NCBI GenBank assembly: GCA_903819975.1
Contig: CAIJFI010000002.1
Location: forward strand, 62,001 to 126,000
From: an uncultured Bacteroidota bacterium
Lineage (GTDB): Bacteria; Bacteroidota; Bacteroidia; Chitinophagales; Chitinophagaceae
Length of the DNA: 64,000 nt
Direction: 5' to 3'
Shown: positions 36,085-44,696 of the stretch, piece by piece
Layout: each line of letters begins with the position of its first letter
Position numbering within the stretch: position 1 is the first letter of the stretch
Translations under genes and position numbers: made by a program
The notes under the pieces: generated by a model
What the model was told of the DNA's origin: nothing
What the model saw: the letters and a program-made list of their open reading frames with translations, nothing else
Database searches by the model: none

Positions 36085-36454
36085 TGGAGTCGAGGGGAGT
36101 CGAACCCCTGTCCAAACAATGTTACCATTGGTCTTCTACATGCTTATTGTTTTATTATTTGTCGGCAGTAGGCAGGAATAACACAAACCAATCTACTACT
36201 TAGCTGAATGGTACTTAAATAGGAGGCACAGCCTACTCCTATCGCATCCCTTTTTGGTTTGATTAAGCTAAGGAGCGGGTAAAGGGCCTACCTGCTCTCT
36301 CGGCCATAATGGAAGTTAATTCACTGAATTAAGCAGCCATGGCGTAGTTTGTTTCGCCGTTTGATTGTTTGATATTCAGATTTAAGTGCTAATTATCCAA
36401 CGCACTGCATGCTTACCCCAACCGCTACGCTTGCTGTCAAAACCATACGACCCC
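36085..36454 (-). ncRNA. ssrA: Transfer-messenger RNA (tmRNA)
   Basis: Rescues stalled ribosomes by acting as tRNA-Ala and mRNA. On the minus strand the 5' end GGGGTCG (36454 downward) pairs with CGACTCC at the 3' end with one G-U pair, followed by discriminator A; CCA is not encoded. The T-arm is GGGGTTCGACTCCCC, the classic tmRNA 3' end. The tag frame (36358-36329) encodes G-E-T-N-Y-A-M-A-A then TAA, a Bacteroidota-type tag. Length 370 nt is normal. This element fills most of the 467-nt gene-free gap 36027-36493; nothing else is seen there. Confidence 0.95.
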
Positions 36455-36493
36455 AAGTGTTCGAATTGTAATAAGAACCTGTAAAATTACGCT

Positions 36494-37846
36494 TTATTTG
36501 AACAATCTCCAAACATCCAAGCCTAGTGCATAAAACATAAGGCCAAACATTAGGATCATTCCAACTATTTGAGCATACTCCATAAATTTATCGCTAGGCT
36601 TGCGTCCAGTGATCATTTCAAATAAAATGAATAGCGCGTGTCCCCCATCCAATGCTGGAATTGGAAGCACATTCATGAATGCTAATATGATAGAAAATAC
36701 TGCAGTTAAAGTCCAAAACTTATACCAATCCCATTGAGCAGAAAAAGTATTACCAATACTAATTAAGCTTCCTAAAGAATCGTTTGGATTTACTTTACCT
36801 GTAAAAATTTGCTTTATACCTTGAACATAATTATCTAAAGTAGTGAAGCAACGATTTGTTCCAACAGGTATTGATTCAGCAAAAGTATAATCGGTATGAA
36901 TTGTTGTGAAAATATTGAAAGGCAATTTTAAAAACAATCCTAATTGACCAGCACTACTTACCAATGCTTTTACTTTAATAGTATCGTTGCCACGCTTAGC
37001 AGTAACCATAACAATTGAGTCAGCTAATTTTTTCTTTAAATCTTCAAACTCATATCTGTATTGAACTGACTGATTATTGATCATTAGTAAAGTATCTCCT
37101 TTTTGAAAACTAGTACCATCCATTGTTACCGCTGTCTTCCCAATTGAATCTACAATTACTGGAAAACGAGGCATCGCAAACGGAACCGATTTTTTAATCT
37201 TAGCCAATGAAGATGATAAGGTAGAAGGAATATTTAAAGACACCGCACTATCCCCTCTTTGTACTTGAATTGTTTTTGGATTTTCTAAAACCAATTTAGA
37301 TTCTAAAGCATCAAAGTTTTTTAATTCTTTATTATCTAATGAAAGAATAATATCGCCATCCTTAATCCCCACAGATTTTGCTAAGTCACTTGCATGCACA
37401 CCATAAGTAACATTCTTGGCTGGTAAATATTCTTCCCCCCAATGCCATGTAATTCCAATGAAAATAACAATTGCTAAAATTACATTTACAATTACACCTC
37501 CTAACATTACGATTAAACGTTGGTAAGCTGGCTTAGATCTTAATTCCCATGGTTCTGGTGCATTATTTAACTGTTCTTTGTCCATGCTCTCGTCAATCAT
37601 GCCCGAGATTTTCACATAACCACCAAAAGGAATCCAACCAATACCATATTCTGTTTCACCAATCTTCTTTTTCCAAAGACTAAATCCAGGATTAAAGAAT
37701 AGATAAAACTTTTCAACTCTTGTTTTAAATAATCTTGCAGGAATAAAATGTCCCAATTCGTGCAACACGACTAAGATAGAAAAAGATAAAATAAATTGAC
37801 CTGTCTTCACACCCACCGATGCAAAATCTATTGCTAAAGTATACAT
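36494..37846 (-). CDS. rseP: Site-2 intramembrane metalloprotease RseP
   Basis: A 450-residue inner-membrane zinc protease that cleaves anti-sigma factors or signal-peptide remnants. The active site is HELGH (H29, E30, H33) in TM1, with NVLPIPALDGGH supplying the third ligand near the C-terminus. PDZ-like domains lie between (GIKDGDIILSLDNKEL and a second around FQKGDTLLMINNQSV). It starts 3 nt after dxr ends, so the two are one operon, an order widely seen in Bacteroidota. Confidence 0.94.
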   Translation of the reverse strand: MYTLAIDFASVGVKTGQFILSFSILVVLHELGHFIPARLFKTRVEKFYLFFNPGFSLWKKKIGETEYGIGWIPFGGYVKISGMIDESMDKEQLNNAPEPWELRSKPAYQRLIVMLGGVIVNVILAIVIFIGITWHWGEEYLPAKNVTYGVHASDLAKSVGIKDGDIILSLDNKELKNFDALESKLVLENPKTIQVQRGDSAVSLNIPSTLSSSLAKIKKSVPFAMPRFPVIVDSIGKTAVTMDGTSFQKGDTLLMINNQSVQYRYEFEDLKKKLADSIVMVTAKRGNDTIKVKALVSSAGQLGLFLKLPFNIFTTIHTDYTFAESIPVGTNRCFTTLDNYVQGIKQIFTGKVNPNDSLGSLISIGNTFSAQWDWYKFWTLTAVFSIILAFMNVLPIPALDGGHALFILFEMITGRKPSDKFMEYAQIVGMILMFGLMFYALGLDVWRLFK

Positions 37847-37849
37847 ATA

Positions 37850-39007
37850 TTATAGTTGTATTAAAGAAGCAGCAAAACTGCGCGCTTCTCCGTCTGTTTC
37901 AAAATAATCGTTTAAAGTTGGATTTGCAATGAACTCAATTTTTTCTAAAGTACGTTCTATTAAATCCGTCATATCTAAAAAGCCAATTCTGTTTTTCAAA
38001 AAAGCATACACGGCAATTTCATTTGCAGCATTTAAAACGCAAGGTGTATTTCCCCCTTTATTCATTGCTTCAGTTGCCAATAGTAAATTTCTAAAAGTTT
38101 TTACATCGGGCTCATCAAAAGTTAAGGTGTTGGGTTTATCAAAATGATATCTTGGAAATTCGTTCTTTAAACGTTGCGGGAAAGCCATTGCATACTGAAT
38201 TGGCAACTTCATATCCGGAAGCCCCATTTGTGCTTTAATACTTCCGTCCTGGAACTGCACCATACTATGAATAATACTTTGTGGATGCACTACCACTTTA
38301 ATTTGATGCGGTTCTAAATTAAATAACCACTTTGCCTCAATCATCTCTAGCCCTTTATTCATAAGGGTTGCAGAGTCTATTGATATTTTTGCACCCATCG
38401 CCCAATTAGGATGTTGCAAAGCATGGTCACGTTTTACATTCGCTAAAAAATTAGATTTCTTCCCTAAAAAAGGACCGCCACTTGCAGTAAGAATTATTTT
38501 TTCTATTGGATTATTATGCTCGCCCACTAAACATTGAAATATGGCAGAATGCTCACTGTCCACTGGAATAATAGCAGCGCCTTTTTCTTTTGCCGTGCGC
38601 ATTACTATATCTCCTGCCACTACTAAAGTTTCTTTATTTGCTAAACCAACTGCTTTGCCATTTTGTACTGCAGTTAAAGTAGGTGTTAAACCTGCGAATC
38701 CTACAATACCTGCCATCATAAAATCATAACAGTCCATGGCAGCCACTTGCTCTAATGCTTCTTCGCCAGCAAATACTTTAATAGGTTTGCCTTCTAATGC
38801 TTTTTTTACAATTGCATATTTTCCTATCTCACCTATTACTACAATATTGGGAACAAATTGTAAAGCTTGTTCAATTAATAAAGATTCATTGGAATGTGCT
38901 GTTAAAACTTCAGCAACAAATAAGTCGGGATGCGCAGCTATCACTTCAAGGGTTTGTTTACCGATTGAACCAGTGGAACCGAATATGGCAATTCTTTTTT
39001 GTTGCAT
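37850..39007 (-). CDS. dxr: 1-deoxy-D-xylulose 5-phosphate reductoisomerase
   Basis: A 385-residue NADPH enzyme making MEP, the committed step of the non-mevalonate isoprenoid pathway. Seen: NADPH motif FGSTGSIGKQTLEV (9-22), LANKETLVVAGD, the metal/substrate segment PVDSEHSAIFQCL, TASGGPF, NWAMGAKISIDSATLMNKGLE and HPQSIIHSMVQF. Typical length. First gene of the dxr-rseP pair. Confidence 0.96.
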   Translation of the reverse strand: MQQKRIAIFGSTGSIGKQTLEVIAAHPDLFVAEVLTAHSNESLLIEQALQFVPNIVVIGEIGKYAIVKKALEGKPIKVFAGEEALEQVAAMDCYDFMMAGIVGFAGLTPTLTAVQNGKAVGLANKETLVVAGDIVMRTAKEKGAAIIPVDSEHSAIFQCLVGEHNNPIEKIILTASGGPFLGKKSNFLANVKRDHALQHPNWAMGAKISIDSATLMNKGLEMIEAKWLFNLEPHQIKVVVHPQSIIHSMVQFQDGSIKAQMGLPDMKLPIQYAMAFPQRLKNEFPRYHFDKPNTLTFDEPDVKTFRNLLLATEAMNKGGNTPCVLNAANEIAVYAFLKNRIGFLDMTDLIERTLEKIEFIANPTLNDYFETDGEARSFAASLIQL

Positions 39008-39065
39008 CCAATATCTTTCTTAAAGTGACTTAGTGTTTAATTTACGTGTGGCTAAAATTACATTA

Positions 39066-40565
39066 TTATTTCTTAATATAAGCCGATAACTCATCTGCAA
39101 TCTTTCGGTCATTACTAAGCCTTGGCACTTTGTTCTGTCCACCTAACTTTCCCTGTGCGCGCATGTAATTAATAAAGGCGTTTTTTTCAAGACTAGCAAC
39201 ATGCAAAGGCTCTAAAATATTACCCACTATTAAATCCTGATAATACACATTCTTTTCGCTCATATAACTGTTTAGTTTTTGGCTAAACAATTCCATATCA
39301 GTAGGTGCTTTCTCAAATTCTATAAACCATTCGTGATAACTTTTTCCTTCCCCTTGTTGAATAAAAGGGGCTACAGTAAATTCAACAACCGACACATTCA
39401 TTTCACTTGCTGCTTTTAACAAAGCTTGCTCCACTTCCTCTCCAATAACGTGTTCACCAAATGCAGAAATAAAATGCTTTACTCTGCCCGAAACAATAAT
39501 ACGATAAGGATCTACGCTAACAAATTTAACTGTATCTCCAATGCTATATCCCCACAAACCCGCATTGCTATTAATGATTAGCGCATATTGTTCTCCTAAT
39601 TTTACTTCGCCTAAACTAAGTCGGGTAGGATTTTCGTTATGCACTTCGGCTAAAGGAATGAATTCATAAAAGATACCGCTCTTGGTATTTAATAAAAGAC
39701 CGGGCTCGTTTCTTTTGTCCTGAAACGCAAAAAATCCCTCGCTTGCAGGAAACAATTCTATTGTGTCAATTTCCTTGCCAATGGTCTCAAATAATTTTGT
39801 TTTATACGGCTCAAAATTCACGCCACCCTGAACCAATAATTGAAGATTTGGAAATAATTCAGTCACCGACTTTCCTGTTTTAGCAACCAAACTATCAAAA
39901 TACATTTGCATCCATGGTGGGATTCCACCAATTAGACTCATGTCTTTATCTAAAGTCTGTTCAACCACTTTTTCTAATTTCTCCTCCCATTCTTCTATGC
40001 AATTGGTCTCAAAACTTGGCAATTGATTTTTACGCAAATAAGCCGGAATATGGTGATTCACAATTCCGCTTAAACGACCGGTTGGAATTCCACCCACTCG
40101 TTCTAACACAGGCGATCCACTTAAGAATATCATTCTCCCCCCGGCAAATTGGGTATTCCCGGTTGTAGCCATATAAGTAAGTATGGCATTGCGGGCGCCA
40201 TTAATATGATTACTAATTGAATCCTTGGTAATTGGAATATATTTAACACCACTAGTGGTACCACTGGTTTTAGCAAAATAGATAGGAAGCCCTTTCCAAA
40301 GTACGTTCGGAGTCCCTTTTTTGACCAATTCAATGTAGGATTTGAGCCCTTCGTAGTCTCTAATAGGCACTGCCTGCTTAAAAAGCTCATAATTTGAGAC
40401 CTTGTCTAAACCATGGTCTTTCCCAAAAATAGTACCCTTCCCTATTTTAACTAATTGATTTAGAATATCTTGTTGATCTTTAACTGCAGTCCTTGATTCT
40501 TTTTGCAACTTATAATAGACCATTTTAGCAAATGGTTTGGCAAGAAGCGACTTAAAATTAAACAT
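39066..40565 (-). CDS. GH3 auxin-responsive promoter family protein
   Basis: A 499-residue adenylate-forming (ANL-like) enzyme of the GH3 family, best known for joining amino acids to acyl acids in plants; bacterial roles are mostly unknown. Seen: the ATP-binding motif FAKTSGTTSGVKYIPIT, GNTQFAGGRMIFLSGSP, and the ATP-contacting segments FPASEGFFAFQD and YSIGDTVKFVS. Its promoter (40594-40625) is one of the best in the window, divergent from rplU. Reaction unassigned. Confidence 0.87.
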   Translation of the reverse strand: MFNFKSLLAKPFAKMVYYKLQKESRTAVKDQQDILNQLVKIGKGTIFGKDHGLDKVSNYELFKQAVPIRDYEGLKSYIELVKKGTPNVLWKGLPIYFAKTSGTTSGVKYIPITKDSISNHINGARNAILTYMATTGNTQFAGGRMIFLSGSPVLERVGGIPTGRLSGIVNHHIPAYLRKNQLPSFETNCIEEWEEKLEKVVEQTLDKDMSLIGGIPPWMQMYFDSLVAKTGKSVTELFPNLQLLVQGGVNFEPYKTKLFETIGKEIDTIELFPASEGFFAFQDKRNEPGLLLNTKSGIFYEFIPLAEVHNENPTRLSLGEVKLGEQYALIINSNAGLWGYSIGDTVKFVSVDPYRIIVSGRVKHFISAFGEHVIGEEVEQALLKAASEMNVSVVEFTVAPFIQQGEGKSYHEWFIEFEKAPTDMELFSQKLNSYMSEKNVYYQDLIVGNILEPLHVASLEKNAFINYMRAQGKLGGQNKVPRLSNDRKIADELSAYIKK

Positions 40566-40593
40566 GGGCGATGTTTTGGGATTGGGATCGGGA

Positions 40594-40625
40594 CAAATTT
40601 AGGTAGTATTTCATTGATCTTCAAA
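40594..40625 (-). promoter_or_regulatory. Predicted promoter of the GH3 family gene
   Basis: On the minus strand TTTG (40625-40622), 20-nt spacer, TAAATTTG (40601-40594): an exact fit to TTTG-N19/20-TAnnTTTG. Start codon 28 nt downstream. Confidence 0.7.
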
Positions 40626-40682
40626 TGACTTTGGCCTGAAAATGGCTTATTTTGGACTATTATTATATTTTTTGAGAATTAC

Positions 40683-40713
40683 TTGCAAATTGGGAGAATA
40701 ATAATTACCTTTG
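40683..40713 (+). promoter_or_regulatory. Predicted promoter of rplU-rpmA
   Basis: TTG at 40683-40685, 20-nt spacer, TACCTTTG at 40706-40713, matching the Bacteroidota consensus. rplU starts at 40735. Confidence 0.7.
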
Positions 40714-40734
40714 CCGTCCTAATTTTGGACAATT

Positions 40735-41034
40735 ATGTTAGCAGTAGTAAAAATCGCAGGACAACAATTTAAAGTACAAGCAGGAGATAGCTTGTATGTA
40801 CCTCACCTGCAAGGTAAAACTGGAGACAAGGTTGAATTCAACGATGTATTATTCGTTGATAATAATGGAAGCATTTCTTTCGCTACAAAGGCGGTTGTAA
40901 AGGCTGAAATTACTAACGACTTAGTTCAAGGTGATAAAGTGATCGCTTTTAAAATGAAACGTAGAAAGGGTTTCCGCAAAAAGCATGGTCATAGAACTCA
41001 TTACACTCAAATCAAAATCGAAAACATCGCTTAA
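40735..41034 (+). CDS. rplU: 50S ribosomal protein L21
   Basis: A 99-residue ribosomal protein binding 23S rRNA. Seen: AVVKIAGQQFKVQAGDSLYV at the N-terminus, an internal beta-hairpin and the C-terminal basic motif FKMKRRKGFRKKHGHRTHYT, all typical. Followed by rpmA after 60 nt, the usual L21-L27 pair. Confidence 0.96.
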   Translation: MLAVVKIAGQQFKVQAGDSLYVPHLQGKTGDKVEFNDVLFVDNNGSISFATKAVVKAEITNDLVQGDKVIAFKMKRRKGFRKKHGHRTHYTQIKIENIA

Positions 41035-41094
41035 TTAATAATTGAGCGGGTGGACGACGATAAGTTAATAACAGTATAGTAAAACAAACGCACT

Positions 41095-41361
41095 ATGGCA
41101 CATAAGAAAGGTGAAGGATCCGTAAAAAACGGCCGTGATTCACAAAGCAAACGTTTAGGTGTAAAGATATATGGTGGTCAACCAGCCTTATCTGGCAATA
41201 TCCTTATTCGTCAAAGAGGTACTCAGTACCACCCTGGTAAGAATGTAGGTTTAGGTTCTGACTTCACATTATTCGCTTTATCTAACGGTGTAGTTGAATT
41301 TAAAAAGGGTAAAAACAACAAAACTACGGTTTCAGTTTTGCCTGTAGAAGTGGTAGCTTAA
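41095..41361 (+). CDS. rpmA: 50S ribosomal protein L27
   Basis: An 88-residue protein whose N-terminus reaches the peptidyl transferase centre. [17 protein letters not shown] begins directly at the mature end, without the cleaved extension found in Firmicutes. [19 protein letters not shown] follows. The gene lies 60 nt after rplU and 72 nt before a histone H1-like gene. Confidence 0.96.
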   Translation: MAHKKGEGSVKNGRDSQSKRLGVKIYGGQPALSGNILIRQRGTQYHPGKNVGLGSDFTLFALSNGVVEFKKGKNNKTTVSVLPVEVVA

Positions 41362-41433
41362 AAAAAAGTTTTGTAAATATGAAAAAAGTTTCTACTTTTA
41401 AGGCATATTTACTAACCATTAAATCTAAAAAAC

Positions 41434-41655
41434 ATGGCAACTGCAAAAAAAGCGGCTAAAAAAGCTGCTCCTAAAAAAGCTGTTAAGAAAGTCGTAAAAA
41501 AAGCTGCTCCTAAGAAAGCTGCTAAAAAAGCTGCTCCTAAGAAAGCTGCTAAAAAAGCTGCTCCTAAGAAGGCTGCTAAAAAAGCTGCTCCTAAGAAAGC
41601 TGCTAAAAAAGCTGCTCCTAAGAAAGCTGCTAAGAAAGTCGCTAAAAAGAAATAA
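41434..41655 (+). CDS. Histone H1-like Lys/Ala/Pro repeat protein
   Basis: A 73-residue, extremely basic protein made only of K, A, P, V with one T after the start. It is built from a nine-residue unit KKAAPKKAA, with five near-identical copies. The composition matches the C-terminal tails of histone H1 and bacterial H1-like (HctA/AlgP-like) proteins, so non-specific DNA or RNA binding is inferred. There is no globular domain. ATG at 41434 follows an AT-rich leader, and a good terminator follows at 41679, which supports expression. It lies after rplU-rpmA but has an independent gap of 72 nt. Confidence 0.8.
   Translation: MATAKKAAKKAAPKKAVKKVVKKAAPKKAAKKAAPKKAAKKAAPKKAAKKAAPKKAAKKAAPKKAAKKVAKKK
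41497..41631 (+). repeat. Five tandem 27-nt repeats inside the H1-like gene
   Basis: Copies at 41497, 41524, 41551, 41578 and 41605, each encoding KKAAPKKAA. They are identical except for one silent A-to-G change in the third copy, suggesting recent slippage or conversion. Confidence 0.95.
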
Positions 41656-41678
41656 TTATCCTCGGATAATGAAGAAAG

Positions 41679-41707
41679 AGTCCTCGATTTATCGGGGACT
41701 TTTTTTA
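41679..41707 (+). terminator. Terminator after the H1-like gene
   Basis: AGTCCTCG (41679-41686) pairs with CGGGGACT (41693-41700) with one G-U pair, 6-nt loop, then seven T. 23 nt after the stop codon. Confidence 0.88.
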
Positions 41708-41751
41708 TGCCTACTATTTTGACTTACTCCCTCCCCTTATTATCTTTACGC

Positions 41752-43422
41752 ATGCACAATTACGAGATTCAAGAATACTTTACACTACTAGCAAAACTAA
41801 TGGACATTCATGGTGAGAATGAATTTAAAATCAAGTCCTATAGTAATGCAGCGTATACATTAGACAAATTAACGGAACCCGTATCTGATATGAGTCCTAG
41901 CCAACTGTATGCTATTCGTGGTATAGGGGAAGCCATAGGAAAAAAGATTCAAGAAATAATTGAATCCAAGCAACTCACTTTATTAAACGATTACATTTCT
42001 AAAACGCCTCCTGGTATTTTAGAAATGCTTAAAATAAAAGGATTAGGCCCTAAAAAAATTGTAACCATTTGGAAGGAATTAGAAATAGAAAGTATTGGTG
42101 AATTATTATACGCTTGTGAAGAAAACCGTTTAGTAAAATACAAAGGCTTTGGAGAGAAGACACAAAAAAATATTCAAGAGTCATTAGAATTTTATTTGCA
42201 CCATCAAGGAAATTATTTGTACGAACAAGTAGAAAATTTAGCAAACACTTTACAGCAAAATTTAGAAAATGAATTTTCAAATGCGCAACATATTATTAGT
42301 GGTGCATTCAAAAGACAAATGGAATGGTTAGGTTTTTTAGATGTTGTTACTACCCTTTCTGAAAATATTTTAACGGATTGGCTTGCCTCAAAAATGTTCA
42401 AAATTGAAAAATCAGAGGGCTATATTTCTTGCAAAGGGGAAGATAATTTTGAAATTAGGTGGCATTTGGCAACTTCTGAAAACTTTTTTTGGAAAGATTT
42501 TACGCTATCCGGCTCCCCAGAATTCATAACAGCCTGGGAACAGCTCCCTCAATTTAAAATGGATCCATTTACTAGTGAACAATCCATCTTTGACCAGGTA
42601 GGTGTAAACTATATCCCTGCTCCACAGAGAGAATTTGCTCCTATTATAGAAAAAGCAATCACTAAAGCATTGCCAAAGACAATCCAACCATCTGATATTA
42701 AAGGAATCATACATTCTCATAGTACATGGAGCGACGGAATTCATACTATTGAGCAAATGGCATTGGCTGCTAAGGAACAGGGCTATGAATATTTAATAAT
42801 AAGCGATCATAGTAAATCGGCCTTTTATGCCAACGGATTACAAGCCGACAGAATTGTTGCACAGCATAAAGAGATTGATGCTTTAAATAAAAAACTTGCT
42901 CCCTTTGTTATTTTTAAAAGTATTGAGTCGGATATTTTAAATGATGGTAGCTTAGACTACCCAGATGAAGTACTAGCTAGTTTTGATATTGTTATCGCAT
43001 CGGTACACTCTAATTTAAAGATGACGGAAGAAAAAGCCATGATGCGTTTGTTAAACGCCATAAACAATCCTTATACAAGCATTTTAGGACACCCTACGGG
43101 CCGTTTATTATTAAGCAGGAAGGGTTATCCCGTAAATCATGAAGTTATTATAGAAGCCTGCGCAGAGAATAATGTTGTGATTGAATTAAATGCGCACCCA
43201 AGACGTTTGGATATGGACTGGAGATATATACAAGCGGCTGTTGAAAGTGATGTATTAATATCCATTGATCCTGATGCCCATGCGATAGAAGGATTTGACG
43301 ATTGCAAATACGGTGTACTCGTTGCCCAGAAAGCAGGGCTTACTTCCGCTAATAACCTAAGTAGCTTTACCCTATCAGAGATGATGGAGTTTATTGCTTA
43401 TCAGCAGGAGAAAAGGGGTTAA
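41752..43422 (+). CDS. PolX-like HhH/PHP protein with degenerate polymerase site
   Basis: A 556-residue relative of bacterial PolX. Helix-hairpin-helix repeats occupy residues 40-145 (LYAIRGIGEAIGKKI, LKIKGLGPKKI, KYKGFGEKTQKN). The polymerase-beta-like middle has SGAFKRQMEWLGFLDVV at 183-199: the GD[IL]D pair of PolX is G194-F195-L196-D197, so one catalytic Asp is gone, and the third Asp appears as Glu (FEIRW, E234). The C-terminal PHP phosphoesterase/exonuclease domain looks intact (H321-S-H323, SDHSK at 351, HPTGRLLL, EINAHP-like ELNAHPRR, DPDAH). ATG 41752 is chosen; an upstream ATG at 41707 lies inside the terminator. It likely works in DNA repair as a nuclease more than a polymerase. 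Confidence 0.85.
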   Translation: MHNYEIQEYFTLLAKLMDIHGENEFKIKSYSNAAYTLDKLTEPVSDMSPSQLYAIRGIGEAIGKKIQEIIESKQLTLLNDYISKTPPGILEMLKIKGLGPKKIVTIWKELEIESIGELLYACEENRLVKYKGFGEKTQKNIQESLEFYLHHQGNYLYEQVENLANTLQQNLENEFSNAQHIISGAFKRQMEWLGFLDVVTTLSENILTDWLASKMFKIEKSEGYISCKGEDNFEIRWHLATSENFFWKDFTLSGSPEFITAWEQLPQFKMDPFTSEQSIFDQVGVNYIPAPQREFAPIIEKAITKALPKTIQPSDIKGIIHSHSTWSDGIHTIEQMALAAKEQGYEYLIISDHSKSAFYANGLQADRIVAQHKEIDALNKKLAPFVIFKSIESDILNDGSLDYPDEVLASFDIVIASVHSNLKMTEEKAMMRLLNAINNPYTSILGHPTGRLLLSRKGYPVNHEVIIEACAENNVVIELNAHPRRLDMDWRYIQAAVESDVLISIDPDAHAIEGFDDCKYGVLVAQKAGLTSANNLSSFTLSEMMEFIAYQQEKRG

Positions 43423-43437
43423 GTTAAAATATTATTA

Positions 43438-44646
43438 TTAAGGCTTCTTAGATAGATCATCAAACTTGGCAATCATTGTTGGATTTCCACGAGTTAACTT
43501 TTTTATAGTTAAATCCTCGGCCTTACTATTAGCTAAACGCAAATTGTTTACAGAAGATAGCAAGGCGTCTTTAGTCTTTTGCAAATGATCTATTGTTTTA
43601 TCTATCTCCTCAATGGCAGTTTTGAACTTTCTACTTGCCATTTCATAATTTTTTGCAAACCCCTCTTTAAACAAATTGATATTTTCTTCAAAGTTAGTGA
43701 TGTCAATATTTTCGTTTCTCATTTGAGCCAACTCAGCCTTATACTGCATGGATTTCATGGCAGCATTTCTAAGAAGTGTGATAATAGGAATAAAAAATTG
43801 AGGTCTTACAACATACATCTTAGGATATTTATGCGAAACATCAATTATTCCTGAATTATACAATTCACTATCTGCTTCTAAAAGTGTCACAAGAACCGCA
43901 TATTCACACTTCTTTTCTGAACGGTCTTTATCTAATTCTTTAAAGAAATCTTCATTCTTTTTCTTAGTTGCAGTTTCATCCCCTTCGTTTTTCATCTCAA
44001 ACATGATAGAAATTACTTCATTACCATCATCGTCTGTTTCTCTGTAAATATAATCCCCTTTACTTCCCGTCTTTGAGTCATTGTCTTTCTCAAAATAGGA
44101 TTTAGGAAATGCAATTGCTCTTAATTTATTAAACTCATTTTCACAATGTTGCTCCAAAGTTTCCCCAATCATCTTTGTGGATAGCTTCAGCTTCATATCT
44201 TTTCTTAATGCAATTTCTTCGTCTTTCAGCTTTATAATTTCATCCTTAGACTTTAAATCAGCATTAAATTTTTCTATCAATGAGCTTTCTAATACTCGCT
44301 TTTCTAATTCTTTACTTTTTAAACTATTTGCCAATTCGTCTCTTTCTTTCTCAATCTTTTTTACCGCATCCGCCACACTAATTTGCTTCTCTAATTCGGC
44401 CTTTTCATTTTTAGATTTTAATTCGGCCAACTCCTGCTCTTTTTGAGTAAGTTTTTCTTGTAATGCATTCTTAATTTTAGCTTCCGCCAATAAAATAGCT
44501 GTTTCCTTTTCCTTTTCCGCAAGGTTCAATCTAGCTTGTATCTCTTCTTCAAACTGATGGTCACGGACTTGTTTTAAAATATCAGCAAAACCAGCTTCGT
44601 CAACTTTGAATGCCTTCTTACAATTTGGGCAAATTATTTCTTTCAT
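43438..44646 (-). CDS. DUF2130 protein with coiled coil and putative nuclease-like core
   Basis: A 402-residue protein. The N-terminus has a [14 protein letters not shown] zinc-ribbon-like pair. A long Glu/Lys-rich coiled coil runs from about residue 25 to 155. The DUF2130 core follows: [46 protein letters not shown] and [17 protein letters not shown]. The D...ExK-like arrangement (GDYIYRE then FEMKNE) is reminiscent of PD-(D/E)XK nucleases, an inference from motifs alone. Function is not established. Convergent with the PolX-like gene, 15 nt apart. Confidence 0.83.
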   Translation of the reverse strand: MKEIICPNCKKAFKVDEAGFADILKQVRDHQFEEEIQARLNLAEKEKETAILLAEAKIKNALQEKLTQKEQELAELKSKNEKAELEKQISVADAVKKIEKERDELANSLKSKELEKRVLESSLIEKFNADLKSKDEIIKLKDEEIALRKDMKLKLSTKMIGETLEQHCENEFNKLRAIAFPKSYFEKDNDSKTGSKGDYIYRETDDDGNEVISIMFEMKNEGDETATKKKNEDFFKELDKDRSEKKCEYAVLVTLLEADSELYNSGIIDVSHKYPKMYVVRPQFFIPIITLLRNAAMKSMQYKAELAQMRNENIDITNFEENINLFKEGFAKNYEMASRKFKTAIEEIDKTIDHLQKTKDALLSSVNNLRLANSKAEDLTIKKLTRGNPTMIAKFDDLSKKP

Positions 44647-44696
44647 ATTCCCTTACTTTATTCGTCAATTAAATATATATGTTTTTCAAATCAAAA

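Noticed and set aside
36027-36128. N-terminal extension of the DUF2279 gene into the tmRNA
   Set aside because: The extension would cross the tmRNA 3' end and its terminator; the ATG at 36026 starts a good signal peptide.
41497-41631. Tandem 27-nt repeats as a possible CRISPR array
   Set aside because: There are no spacers; the copies are contiguous, in frame and encode a Lys/Ala/Pro repeat protein.
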